Positions 1 through 6,800 of a DNA stretch of 27,927 nucleotides are shown one piece after another. Source of the stretch: a bacterium UBP12_UBA5184 (GTDB taxonomy: Bacteria > Vulcanimicrobiota > Vulcanimicrobiia > Vulcanimicrobiales > Vulcanimicrobiaceae); the NCBI GenBank assembly GCA_002413145.1, contig DHWK01000065.1:1-27927 (forward strand), given 5' to 3'. How positions within the stretch are numbered: position 1 is the first letter of the stretch; the number at the start of each line of letters is the position of its first letter. The position numbers were made by a program, and so were the translations under genes. The notes beneath the pieces were generated by a model that was not told where the DNA came from, did no database searches, and saw nothing but the letters and a program-made list of their open reading frames with translations.

Positions 1-32
1 TTCATTTCCCCCCAAAAAAAAGGGGACGCGGC

Positions 33-54
33 AAAAACCGGGGGCCTGCCCCCG
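33..54 (-). terminator. hairpin plus T-run, minus strand (terminator or attenuator)
   Basis: A six-base-pair GC stem (C39-G44 with C49-G54, four-base loop) is followed on the minus strand by five T residues (A33-A37 on the plus strand), the form of an intrinsic terminator. A second run of eight T lies a little further on (14-21). It sits only about 15-30 bases downstream of the predicted start of the promoter at 77-105. It could therefore end the rlmB operon, or act as an attenuator for the gene left of the window. Confidence 0.45.
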
Positions 55-76
55 CGGAGCCGACCACATCCTAGAC

Positions 77-105
77 AGTATAGGAGGGTCCTGCAAGCCG
101 GTCAA
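77..105 (-). promoter_or_regulatory. sigma-70-type promoter, minus strand, reading out of the window
   Basis: On the minus strand TTGACC (100-105) and TATACT (77-82) are separated by exactly 17 bases, close to the housekeeping consensus. Transcription would start near position 70 and leave the window on the left. No gene can be assigned: an ATG at 69-67 opens a frame to the window edge, but its peptide runs through the hairpin/T-run and looks unconvincing. In Bacillus the genes after rlmB include yacP, sigH, rpmG, secE and nusG, so a translation or transcription gene or a tRNA would be a reasonable guess. Confidence 0.65.
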
Positions 106-121
106 GGCAAACCGGACCCTC
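84..121. repeat. 8-bp perfect inverted repeat flanking the -35 box
   Basis: GAGGGTCC (84-91) and GGACCCTC (114-121) are perfect inverted copies 22 bases apart. One copy lies in the promoter spacer just upstream of the -10 box and the other upstream of the -35 box. A competing shorter pairing, CCGGT (98-102) with ACCGG (111-115), overlaps the right arm. The placement would suit an operator, but a chance GC-rich repeat is possible. Confidence 0.4.
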
Positions 122-182
122 GTGCAGCGGCCCAAGCAGGCTTTGGGGCTCGGCCGCGGCCGGCGCGCAACCCCGAATCCCC

Positions 183-980
183 TCACCCCTCCCGCTGCCG
201 GCGGACCTCGTAGAGGAGCACCCCGGCGGCGACCGAGGCGTTGAGGGAGGCGACCTCTCCGTAGACCGGGATCTGGACGAGGTAGTCGCACTCCTTGCGG
301 ACCACCTGGGAGATCCCGGTCCCCTCGGCGCCGATGACCAGCGCCAGGTCGCGACGAAAGTCGGCCCCCGTATACAACTGCGCGTCCTCCGTCGGCGCCG
401 CCCCAGCGACCCAAACGTTCGCCTTCTTCATCGTCCGCAACGCGCCGGCAACATTGGCGACGCGCGCGACCGGCAGATGGGCGGTCGCGCCTGAGGTAAC
501 CTTGCGCACGGTCGCGTTCACCCCGGCGGCGCGACGCTCGGGGATGACGACGGCGGTCGCGCCGGCGCATTCGGCCGAGCGCATGATCGCGCCGGCATTG
601 TGCGGGTCGGTGATGTGATCGAGCACGACGTATAGCCTCGCAGTCCCCCGTCCGTCCAACGCCAGTGCTGCATCCAGCGTGACGTAGTCAAACGGCGGCC
701 CGAACGCGACGACGCTCTGATGCGCGCGATAGGGAAACTGCGTGAAAAACGAACGGCTTTCGTAGCGCACCGTCACGCCCAGCGCGCTCGCGCTTTCGAG
801 CACCTTGCGCAGCGCCGGATCGCGCTTGCGCTCGTCGCCGACGTAGATGCGGCGAACGCCCTCTTCGGCTGCCAGCGCCTCCTCGACGGCGTGCACGCCA
901 TAGATCACGTCGTCGAGATCGAGTGCGTCCGTGCGGCGCGGCGGCCGGTCGGGGCGCCTTAGCCTCCGGCGACGGTCCAC
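183..980 (-). CDS. rlmB: 23S rRNA 2'-O-methyltransferase of the SpoU/TrmH family, RlmB-like
   Basis: A 265-aa SPOUT-class RNA methyltransferase. RlmB methylates a conserved ribose (G2251) in the peptidyl-transferase region of 23S rRNA using SAM. The N-terminal substrate-binding domain opens with IYGVHAVEEAL (about 26-36). The catalytic knot domain carries all three family motifs: DPHNAGAIMRSAECAGA (about 125-141, with Asn128), IGAEGTGIS (about 216-224) and the VASLNASVAAGVLLYE strand/helix near the C terminus. The GTG at 980 gives an Arg-rich leader of about 25 residues and overlaps the end of cysS by 22 bases. An internal GTG at 908, just before IYGVHAV, is the other possible start. It is the last gene of the leftward operon, in the same relative position as yacO in Bacillus. 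A different SpoU-family target cannot be excluded. Confidence 0.9.
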   Translation of the reverse strand: MDRRRRLRRPDRPPRRTDALDLDDVIYGVHAVEEALAAEEGVRRIYVGDERKRDPALRKVLESASALGVTVRYESRSFFTQFPYRAHQSVVAFGPPFDYVTLDAALALDGRGTARLYVVLDHITDPHNAGAIMRSAECAGATAVVIPERRAAGVNATVRKVTSGATAHLPVARVANVAGALRTMKKANVWVAGAAPTEDAQLYTGADFRRDLALVIGAEGTGISQVVRKECDYLVQIPVYGEVASLNASVAAGVLLYEVRRQREG

Positions 981-2539
981 GTAGCGCCATCCTTCTCGTC
1001 GGTCACGACGACGCCGATACTCTTGAGCGCGATGCGCAGCCGGTCGGCCAAACCGAAATCCTTCTCCAGTTTGGCCCGTTGACGCGCCGCGATCACGGCG
1101 TTCACCGCCGCCTTCACGTCGCCGTCCAACGCGACGAATCCCCCGACGTCGACGCGCAGCGCTTCGAGCGTACCGACCGGCAGATGCTGCGCGGCATCCT
1201 TGGGAGCGGCGATCCTGAACATCGTCCCGGCGCCCTCCAACGTTACCAGGCTCGTATCGTATTCGACTATGACCGGCTTATGCGAGCGTTCCGACGGCGA
1301 GATCCCGAGGAGCGCCATCGCTTCGTGTAAGAACGCCGCCGCCGGCGAGGCCGCGCCGCTTTGGATCAAGCCTGACGCACCGGAGCCGAGATCGAACAGC
1401 ACCGAGATCGCACCCGCCGTGTTCAGGTCGTCGTCGAGCGCCGCGTAAAAGCGCGCCGCGAACGGCTTGAGGGCCGCCCGCGCGGCCTCGTCATGCTGCC
1501 CCGCCGGCGGCGCCCGGCGCAAGGCATCGTAAGCCGCGAGCAAGCGCTGCAGCCCGGTCGTCGCCCCCTCGATCGAGTCCTCGGTGAAGTTCATCGGTTT
1601 GCGATAGCCGGTCTGCAAAAACAAGAAGCGGATCGCTTGCGGCTCGTGGCGATCGAGCAATTCGTACAGCGGTTCGAAGTTGCCGAGCGACTTCGACATC
1701 TTCCGATTGTCGAAGAGCAGCAGCCCCCCGTGGACCCAAAAATTCGCCATCGGCGGCACGGGCAACAGCGACTCGGTCTGGGCGATCTCGTTCTCGTGGT
1801 GCGGAAAGACCAAATCGTAGCCGCCGCCGTGGATGTCGAACGGCTCGCCCAGCAGCGCGCGCGACATCGCCGAGCACTCGATGTGCCAGCCGGGGCGGCC
1901 GGCGCCCCAAGGTGATTCCCACGACGGTTCGCCCGGCTTGGCGAACTTCCAGAGCGCGAAATCGAGCGGATCTTCCTTGTTCTCGTCGGCCGCGATACGC
2001 GCGCCGACCATCAACTCGTCGACGTTTCGCCCCGAGAGCGCGCCGTAGCGCGAAAACGACTTCACGCGAAAATAGACGCCGTCTGCGACGGCGTACGCAT
2101 GCCCGGTCACGATCAGTTCTTCGATCATGCTTTGAATCGGTCCGATGTACTCGGTCGCGCGCGGTTCGTGGTCCGGCTCGAGCACGTGCAACCGCGTCAT
2201 CGAACGCTTGAAGGATTGAAAGTAGGCTTCGACGATTTCGCGCCAGTCGCGTCCGCTCGTGGCGGCCGCCGCGATGCTTCGATCGTCGATGTCCGTCACG
2301 TTCTGGACGAACGTCACGCCGTAGCCTAGGTGCACCAAATACCGGCGCAGCACGTCGAAGAACATGAACGATCGTGCGTGTCCGAGATGCCCCTCGGCCG
2401 AGGGCGTCAGGCCGCAGACGTACATCCGAACGCGGTCGTCGCGCAGCGCTCCAAAGGGTTCGACCTTACGCGTCCGCGTGTTGTAAAGCCGCAGCGCGCC
2501 ACGTTGCTGAATCTCAGATGGCGACATCGTCGTAGGCAC
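959..2539 (-). CDS. cysS: cysteinyl-tRNA synthetase
   Basis: A class I synthetase that charges tRNA-Cys in the cytosol. At 526 aa it is somewhat longer than the usual 460-500. The HIGH signature appears as HLGHARS (about 51-57), the zinc-site residues as Cys42, Cys222 (HIECSAM) and the PHHENE motif (about 246-251), and the KMSKS loop is intact at 280-284. Around the first zinc ligand the text reads CGLTPSAEGHLGHAR instead of the common CGxTVYDxxHIGHAR, an unusual but probably tolerated variation. The C-terminal helical and anticodon-binding regions are present. The first ATG (2539) overlaps cysE by 26 bases; a second ATG four codons later (2527) is equally possible. The cysE-cysS-rlmB order is conserved with Bacillus and couples cysteine synthesis to its use. 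Confidence 0.95.
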   Translation of the reverse strand: MPTTMSPSEIQQRGALRLYNTRTRKVEPFGALRDDRVRMYVCGLTPSAEGHLGHARSFMFFDVLRRYLVHLGYGVTFVQNVTDIDDRSIAAAATSGRDWREIVEAYFQSFKRSMTRLHVLEPDHEPRATEYIGPIQSMIEELIVTGHAYAVADGVYFRVKSFSRYGALSGRNVDELMVGARIAADENKEDPLDFALWKFAKPGEPSWESPWGAGRPGWHIECSAMSRALLGEPFDIHGGGYDLVFPHHENEIAQTESLLPVPPMANFWVHGGLLLFDNRKMSKSLGNFEPLYELLDRHEPQAIRFLFLQTGYRKPMNFTEDSIEGATTGLQRLLAAYDALRRAPPAGQHDEAARAALKPFAARFYAALDDDLNTAGAISVLFDLGSGASGLIQSGAASPAAAFLHEAMALLGISPSERSHKPVIVEYDTSLVTLEGAGTMFRIAAPKDAAQHLPVGTLEALRVDVGGFVALDGDVKAAVNAVIAARQRAKLEKDFGLADRLRIALKSIGVVVTDEKDGATWTVAGG

Positions 2540-3161
2540 CCGGCCCGCTCAACTGCGCGAGCTTGCGCTCGAGTGCCGCCACACGTTCGGCGAGTTGCCG
2601 CAAGAGCAGCGACTGCGGATCGCTGGAACGCGCCGGTTCGCCGTCCTGTAGCACGACCTTAGCGGGCATCCCAACCACCGTCGCGTTCGGCGGTACGTCG
2701 CGCACCACGACCGAATTGGCGCCGATCTTGGCGTTGTCCCCGATCGTGATCGGTCCAAGCACGAGGGCGCCGGCTCCGACGACGACGTTGTCGCCCAGCG
2801 TCGGGTGGCGCTTCTGCTTCTGCAGGCTCACGCCGCCGAGCGTCACGCCCTGATAGAGCGTGACGCCGTCGCCGGTTTCGCTCGTCTCCCCGATTACGAC
2901 GCCCATTCCGTGATCGATGAAAAATCCGTTTCCGAGACGCGCGCCCGGATGGATCTCGATCCCGGTCGCAAAGCGCACGACGTTCGCCAGGAAGCGCGGA
3001 AGCAGCGGAATGCCGGCGCGATGCAAGCGATGGATGAAGCGATGCGCCGTCACCGCGTGAAAGCCGGGATACGAGAGGACGACGTCGAGCCTCCCGCGCG
3101 CGGCCGGGTCGCGGTCGCACGCCGCGCGCAGATCGGCTCCAATCGCGTCGAGCCAGTTCAC
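2514..3161 (-). CDS. cysE: serine O-acetyltransferase
   Basis: Transfers acetyl from acetyl-CoA to serine to make O-acetylserine, the precursor for cysteine. The 215-aa form from the GTG at 3161 begins MNWLDAIGADLRAACDRDPA, matching the short CysE class. An N-terminal helical region is followed by a left-handed beta-helix of hexapeptide repeats, with the conserved FIDHGMGVVIGET (about 81-93) and GVTLGG. The C terminus ends in a predicted coiled-coil (LLLRQLAERVAALERKLAQL). A longer open frame reaches 3374, but its extra N terminus is an Arg-rich shadow of ispF, so I reject it. The GTG overlaps the stop of a 39-codon ORF as GTGA. The stop lies inside the start of cysS. Confidence 0.92.
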   Translation of the reverse strand: MNWLDAIGADLRAACDRDPAARGRLDVVLSYPGFHAVTAHRFIHRLHRAGIPLLPRFLANVVRFATGIEIHPGARLGNGFFIDHGMGVVIGETSETGDGVTLYQGVTLGGVSLQKQKRHPTLGDNVVVGAGALVLGPITIGDNAKIGANSVVVRDVPPNATVVGMPAKVVLQDGEPARSSDPQSLLLRQLAERVAALERKLAQLSGPGAYDDVAI

Positions 3162-3277
3162 GCCGGTTTTTTTCCGGCGAGCGGCGCGTCGCGGATGAGG
3201 TCGCGCACGCTTTCGCGCGAGCTCGTCGCCGAGATCGGGACCGTGAAGGGCGGTTGCGAATAATCGAGATTCATCAT
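3158..3277 (-). CDS. 39-aa small protein of unknown function between ispF and cysE
   Basis: This short frame was found by reading the gap between ispF and cysE. It starts at ATGATG, the first ATG overlapping the ispF stop as ATGA. It ends at a TGA overlapping the cysE GTG start as GTGA, so both junctions look translationally coupled. The predicted peptide begins MMNLDYSQPPFTVPISATSS and ends with RDLIRDAPLAGKKPA. It has no cysteine, membrane segment or recognised motif, and a short amphipathic helix near ESVRDLIRD is plausible. About four fifths of its codons end in G or C, like the neighbouring genes. I do not recognise a family. It could instead be a leader ORF whose translation sets cysE expression. 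Confidence 0.6.
   Translation of the reverse strand: MMNLDYSQPPFTVPISATSSRESVRDLIRDAPLAGKKPA
3161..3179 (-). promoter_or_regulatory. hairpin abutting the cysE start codon
   Basis: CGCCGG and CCGGCG form a perfect six-base-pair stem with a loop of seven A (minus strand). The stem ends on the G of the cysE GTG and occupies the place of its ribosome binding site, for which no Shine-Dalgarno is visible. Translation of the upstream 39-codon ORF would open it, which would fit coupling. This is inference from position only. Confidence 0.4.
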
Positions 3278-3762
3278 CGTGACCGCGAGCGCTCGAGAGC
3301 GGCGACCGCGTAGGCGGCGATTCCGCTTCCGTCGCCGGTGTAGCCCATCCCTTCGCTCGTCTTCGCTTTGACACTCACCGACGACGAATCGATGCGCAGA
3401 GCCTCGGCTAGCCGGGCTCGGACCGCGTCGAGATGGGGCGCCAGCTTCGGCGCCTCGACGACGACGGTCGCGTCGATGTTGAGGATCTCATAGCCGGCCT
3501 CGCGCACCATCCGCGCACACGCTTCCAAGAGGCGCAGCGAATCGACGTCTTTCCATTGTGGGTCGCTATCGGGAAAATGACGCCCCAAGTCGCCTAGGTT
3601 GCCTGCGCCCAAGAGCGCATCGGCGACGGCGTGCGCCAGCGAATCGCCGTCGGAATGACCGAGCGGACCCCGTTCGAAGGGGATGCGCACCCCACCCAAA
3701 ACGAAAGGGCGGCCTTCACCGAGCCGGTGTGCGTCGAAGCCGTGGCCGACACGGAAACTCAT
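3274..3762 (-). CDS. ispF: 2-C-methyl-D-erythritol 2,4-cyclodiphosphate synthase
   Basis: The fifth MEP-pathway enzyme; it cyclises CDP-methylerythritol phosphate to MEcPP with loss of CMP. At 162 aa it has the normal family length. The metal ligands are visible as GFDAH (Asp10, His12) and His44 in the GHSDGDSLAHAVADALLGA region. The FPDSDPQWKD loop and the C-terminal KAKTSEGMGYTGDGSGIAA substrate site are also intact. The ATG overlaps the ispD stop by four bases (ATGA), the usual arrangement for this pair. Its own stop overlaps the ATG of the 39-codon ORF in the same way. Confidence 0.96.
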   Translation of the reverse strand: MSFRVGHGFDAHRLGEGRPFVLGGVRIPFERGPLGHSDGDSLAHAVADALLGAGNLGDLGRHFPDSDPQWKDVDSLRLLEACARMVREAGYEILNIDATVVVEAPKLAPHLDAVRARLAEALRIDSSSVSVKAKTSEGMGYTGDGSGIAAYAVAALERSRSR

Positions 3763-4469
3763 CGCGACTCGAGCGCCGCGCCCTCGCGGACTCGCGAGCT
3801 CAAGAGCACTTCGGCGCGCTTGCGATCTTCGGGCGTCGTGACCTTGAAGTTTTCGGACGTCGCCGGAACGACGACGACCGCGATTCCGATGCGCTCGAGG
3901 AGCGAGACGTCATCGGTCGCCTCGATCCCATCGCGTTCGGCGGCGGCATGGGCGGCGCGCAAATCGGCGGTGCTCGCAAATTGCGGCGTTTGCGCCGCCC
4001 ACAATTCGTCGCGATCGAGCGTCCGGCTAACAGTCCGCGTCCCGCGCGGGACGACCTTGATCGTGTCGGCGAGCGGTGTGGCCAGGACGGCGCCGACGCC
4101 TGGACCGACTACCGCCATCCCGGCTCGAATGTCCCGCGCCCTCACGAGCGGGCGAGCCCCGTCGTGGACGAAAACGCCGTCGCAGGCATCCGGAACGGCG
4201 GCGAGTGCGTTGCGGACGCTGCCTTGGCGCGTAGGACCGGAGGCGACGACGCGCGTCCGAAGATGTGAGGCGAACGCGCGCGCCAAGGATTCCATCCGCT
4301 CGAGATGGGCCGGTTCGGTTGCGATCACCATATGGTCGAGTTCCGCCAGTTCCTCGAACGCCGCAAAAGACCACGCGACCATCGGCCGGCCCGTGACGTC
4401 GATCAACTGCTTCGGCTGCCCGAAACGCTCGCCGCTGCCGCCTGCCGCGACGATCGCACAGAACCTCAT
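3759..4469 (-). CDS. ispD: 2-C-methyl-D-erythritol 4-phosphate cytidylyltransferase
   Basis: Third MEP-pathway enzyme; it joins CTP to methylerythritol phosphate. The 236-aa protein opens with the nucleotidyltransferase signature AAGGSGERFGQPKQ (about 8-21). HDGARPLV (substrate/metal loop), AQTPQFAS and a late DDVSLLE follow. The IspD order of motifs and the adjacent ispF make the assignment firm, and there is no sign of an IspDF fusion. A purine-rich AAGGA lies seven bases before the ATG. That ATG also overlaps, as ATGA, the end of an open frame that continues past the yacL-like stop codon. Confidence 0.95.
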   Translation of the reverse strand: MRFCAIVAAGGSGERFGQPKQLIDVTGRPMVAWSFAAFEELAELDHMVIATEPAHLERMESLARAFASHLRTRVVASGPTRQGSVRNALAAVPDACDGVFVHDGARPLVRARDIRAGMAVVGPGVGAVLATPLADTIKVVPRGTRTVSRTLDRDELWAAQTPQFASTADLRAAHAAAERDGIEATDDVSLLERIGIAVVVVPATSENFKVTTPEDRKRAEVLLSSRVREGAALESR

Positions 4470-4558
4470 CGGAGGTCCTTCGCAGACGGGGAGCTCTGTT
4501 CCGTCGGCCGGCCCGGCTTCGCGCTCAGCGGCCCGCTCACGCGAGCGCCGCCGCTCGC
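4466..4558 (-). other. open 30-codon tail after the PIN/TRAM stop codon
   Basis: The 89-base gap between the PIN/TRAM gene and ispD stays open in the PIN/TRAM frame after its TAA. It closes only at a TGA that overlaps the ispD ATG (ATGA). The frame reads ASGGARVSGPLS, then a Pro/Ser-rich stretch ending SAKDLR, and most codons end in G or C. It contains an in-frame GTG that could start a 24-residue peptide. Possible readings are a recent nonsense mutation, stop readthrough, a tiny separate ORF, or chance in GC-rich DNA. Confidence 0.35.
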
Positions 4559-5653
4559 TTAATTGCCGACCTGACTCGTGCGCTTCACCTTCGCGAAAAT
4601 CATGCGCCCGGCGACGGTCTGCAGCACGCTCGTTACCTGCACGTCGGCATCTTCGCCGATCAGGCGGCGCGCATTCTCGACGACGATCATCGTCCCATCA
4701 TCGAGATAGCCAACGCCTTGATGCGGCTCCTTACCGTCGCGCACGATCGTCACGTGAAGTTCTTCTCCCGGTAGGACGACCGGTTTGACGGCACCAGCGA
4801 GTTCGTTGATGTTGAGAACGGCGACGCCCTCGACTTGTGCGACGCGGTTCAGATTGTAGTCGTTGGTGACGAGCTTGCCGTTACGCTCGCGGGCAAGACG
4901 CACCAATTTCGCATCGACCGCGCCGCCGACGTCGTTGTAATCGCGCTCGTCGATCTCGAGCGGGGTGGTCTCCTGCAGCTTCGCGAGCACGTCGAGGCCG
5001 CGCCGTCCGCGCGTGCGCTTCATCGGGTCGAGCGAATCGGCGATCAACTGCAACTCGCGCAAGACGAAGCGCGGCAGGACGAGCGGGCCTTCGAGAAAAC
5101 CGCTCTCGACGATCTCGAGGACGCGTCCATCGACGATCACCGACGTATCGATGATTTTGGGGACGCCGTCGCCGCTCGGGGCCGCCTTCGCGGCGTGCGC
5201 GGCGGGGTTTCCGATCGGGCGCTTGGCCCCGACGCGCCAGCCGAGATAGGCCAAGAAAATGCTCAGCAGAATGTAGACGACATTGGCGAGGTATCCGCCG
5301 GCCGGGCTCGCCTTCGTGAAGAATTCGAGCAGCACGGCCTTGATCAGGTACGCGATCAGCAAACCCGCCAGCAGCCCGACGACGCCGCCGATCAGCTGAC
5401 CCGGGGCCAAACGGTCGATCAACCCTTCGACCTCGTTGAGTTCGTTCTCGAAGAGCGCTTGGACCGGGGGCGCGACGAAGATGCCCGCCACCGCGCCGAG
5501 GACGGGGATGCCGATGGTGAGCGCGTAGAGCCAAACCTGGTTAGCGACGTGCAACGAGATCAAATGCGTGAACAACTCGCCGCCGAGCAAGAAACCCGTG
5601 ACGGCGAAAACGAGGGCGAAGATCGCGCGCAGGACGGTAGTGGACATCGGCAT
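4559..5653 (-). CDS. membrane-anchored PIN/TRAM domain protein, YacL-like
   Basis: A 364-aa protein with four predicted membrane helices (about 8-24, 40-60, 86-108 and 120-140), then a cytoplasmic PIN domain and a C-terminal TRAM domain. The PIN domain starts at KIIDTSVIVDGRVLEI (Asp169 as the first acidic metal ligand). It continues with further conserved acidic residues and LVTNDYNLNRVA. The TRAM part (about 293-355) contains the HVTIVRDGKEPHQGVGYLDDGTMIVV core expected for RNA binding. This architecture matches Bacillus YacL, of poorly defined function, probably an RNA-acting nuclease. Its place directly upstream of ispD and ispF is also that of yacL. The ATG follows the hemW stop with no gap. 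Confidence 0.9.
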   Translation of the reverse strand: MPMSTTVLRAIFALVFAVTGFLLGGELFTHLISLHVANQVWLYALTIGIPVLGAVAGIFVAPPVQALFENELNEVEGLIDRLAPGQLIGGVVGLLAGLLIAYLIKAVLLEFFTKASPAGGYLANVVYILLSIFLAYLGWRVGAKRPIGNPAAHAAKAAPSGDGVPKIIDTSVIVDGRVLEIVESGFLEGPLVLPRFVLRELQLIADSLDPMKRTRGRRGLDVLAKLQETTPLEIDERDYNDVGGAVDAKLVRLARERNGKLVTNDYNLNRVAQVEGVAVLNINELAGAVKPVVLPGEELHVTIVRDGKEPHQGVGYLDDGTMIVVENARRLIGEDADVQVTSVLQTVAGRMIFAKVKRTSQVGN

Positions 5654-6799
5654 TTAGTCGGCGGCGGCGAGAAACGCGGCGCAGACCGCGTTCGCCAAGA
5701 ACCGGCCGCGGCGTGAGAGCCGTACGTGCGTTGGAGTAACCTCGAGCATCCCCGCCTCGTTCATCTCGGCGACGGGTAAGGCGTAAAAAGACAAGAAATC
5801 GATGCCGTATCGTTCCGCAAACGGGCCGATTTCTACCCCTTCGACGGTACGAAGCGCCAGCATCGTCGCCTCACCGGCTCGAGCCGCCCCTTGTAGGCGC
5901 TCGATTTCCCCGGGAATCGGGCCGCCGCCGAGCGCCGCCTGGGCGTACGCCTTCAGATCGCGCGTGTGCGTGGCGCGCGCGCCGGCTAGATGCGACGCCG
6001 CGCCGACGCCGATCCCGAGGTACGCGCCGTTGGCCCAATAATTCGCATTGTGCGCCGAGCGGAATCCAGGTCGCGCGAAGTTCGAAATCTCGTAGTGCTC
6101 GTAGCCGGCTGCGCTTAGACGGTCGATGGCGAGGGCGTACAATTCCGCTTCGAGGTCTTGCGAGGCGAAGGCCGCCGGGTCGCGCCGCTGCCAAGCGGCG
6201 TACGGCGTCCCGCTTTCGACGGTCAAGCCGTACGTCGACAGATGTTCGGGCTCGAGTGCGAGCGCGGCATCGAGGCTGCGTCCCCACGATTCAACGCTCT
6301 GACCCGGGAGGCCAAAGATCAGGTCAAGCGAGACGTTATCGAAACCCGAGTGGCGTGCGCGCGAGACGACTTCGGCGACGTCGGCCGGCGAATGCCGCCG
6401 TCCGAGCGTCTGCAGCTCCGACGCGGCGAGCGATTGGACGCCAATCGAAAGTCGCGTTATCCCGGCCCGACGGTAAAGCGCAAAGCCTTCGCAGAGCGCC
6501 AGATCGGGATTGAGCTCGGTGCTGATCTCGGCGCCGGGCAGTACGTTGAAACGTTTGCGCGATCGCTCGACCAGCGACGCGATCGCCTCCGGTGGATACG
6601 TGTTCGGTGTCCCGCCACCGAAGTAGATCGTCTGCGCGGCGAATTCCGGCGCGGCTTCGATCTCGGCCTCGAGCGCGTGCAGGTAGCGCTCGGCGGCGGC
6701 GGTCCGCCACGGCCACTTCGCGAAGTCGCAATAGGGACAGATGTAGGGGCAGAACGGCAGATGGAGGTACAGGCCGCCACGCTCTGCGTTCGTCGTCAC
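5654..6799 (-). CDS. hemW: radical SAM protein HemW (oxygen-independent coproporphyrinogen oxidase-like, haem chaperone)
   Basis: The protein from the GTG at 6799 is 381 aa and begins MTTNAERGGLYLHLPF. The radical-SAM cluster motif is FCPYICPYCDF (Cys17, Cys21, Cys24), with the extra conserved Cys-x-Phe region replaced by DFAKW. YFGGGTPN (SAM-binding glycines), LSIGVQS, the DLIFGLPGQ strand and the HemW marker HNANYWANGAYLGIGVGA follow. HemW-type proteins bind haem and are not coproporphyrinogen oxidases, so the older HemN label is less likely. A longer frame to 7069 adds only an Arg-rich shadow of the DegV gene and is rejected. The start lies one base after the DegV stop, implying coupling. 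Confidence 0.9.
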   Translation of the reverse strand: MTTNAERGGLYLHLPFCPYICPYCDFAKWPWRTAAAERYLHALEAEIEAAPEFAAQTIYFGGGTPNTYPPEAIASLVERSRKRFNVLPGAEISTELNPDLALCEGFALYRRAGITRLSIGVQSLAASELQTLGRRHSPADVAEVVSRARHSGFDNVSLDLIFGLPGQSVESWGRSLDAALALEPEHLSTYGLTVESGTPYAAWQRRDPAAFASQDLEAELYALAIDRLSAAGYEHYEISNFARPGFRSAHNANYWANGAYLGIGVGAASHLAGARATHTRDLKAYAQAALGGGPIPGEIERLQGAARAGEATMLALRTVEGVEIGPFAERYGIDFLSFYALPVAEMNEAGMLEVTPTHVRLSRRGRFLANAVCAAFLAAAD

Positions 6800-6800
6800 G

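Noticed and set aside
1..67. Leaderless peptide from the ATG at 69-67 on the minus strand
   Set aside because: The frame runs through the hairpin and T-run and encodes an unconvincing sequence; the window ends before it can be judged.
3162..3374. N-terminal extension of cysE
   Set aside because: The extra residues are Arg/Pro-rich and overlap ispF coding sequence; the GTG at 3161 gives the normal short CysE N terminus and a GTGA junction.
3631..4788. Long plus-strand frame opposite ispF/ispD
   Set aside because: Antisense to two well-supported genes, Arg/Ser-rich composition, no recognisable motif; typical of high-GC DNA.
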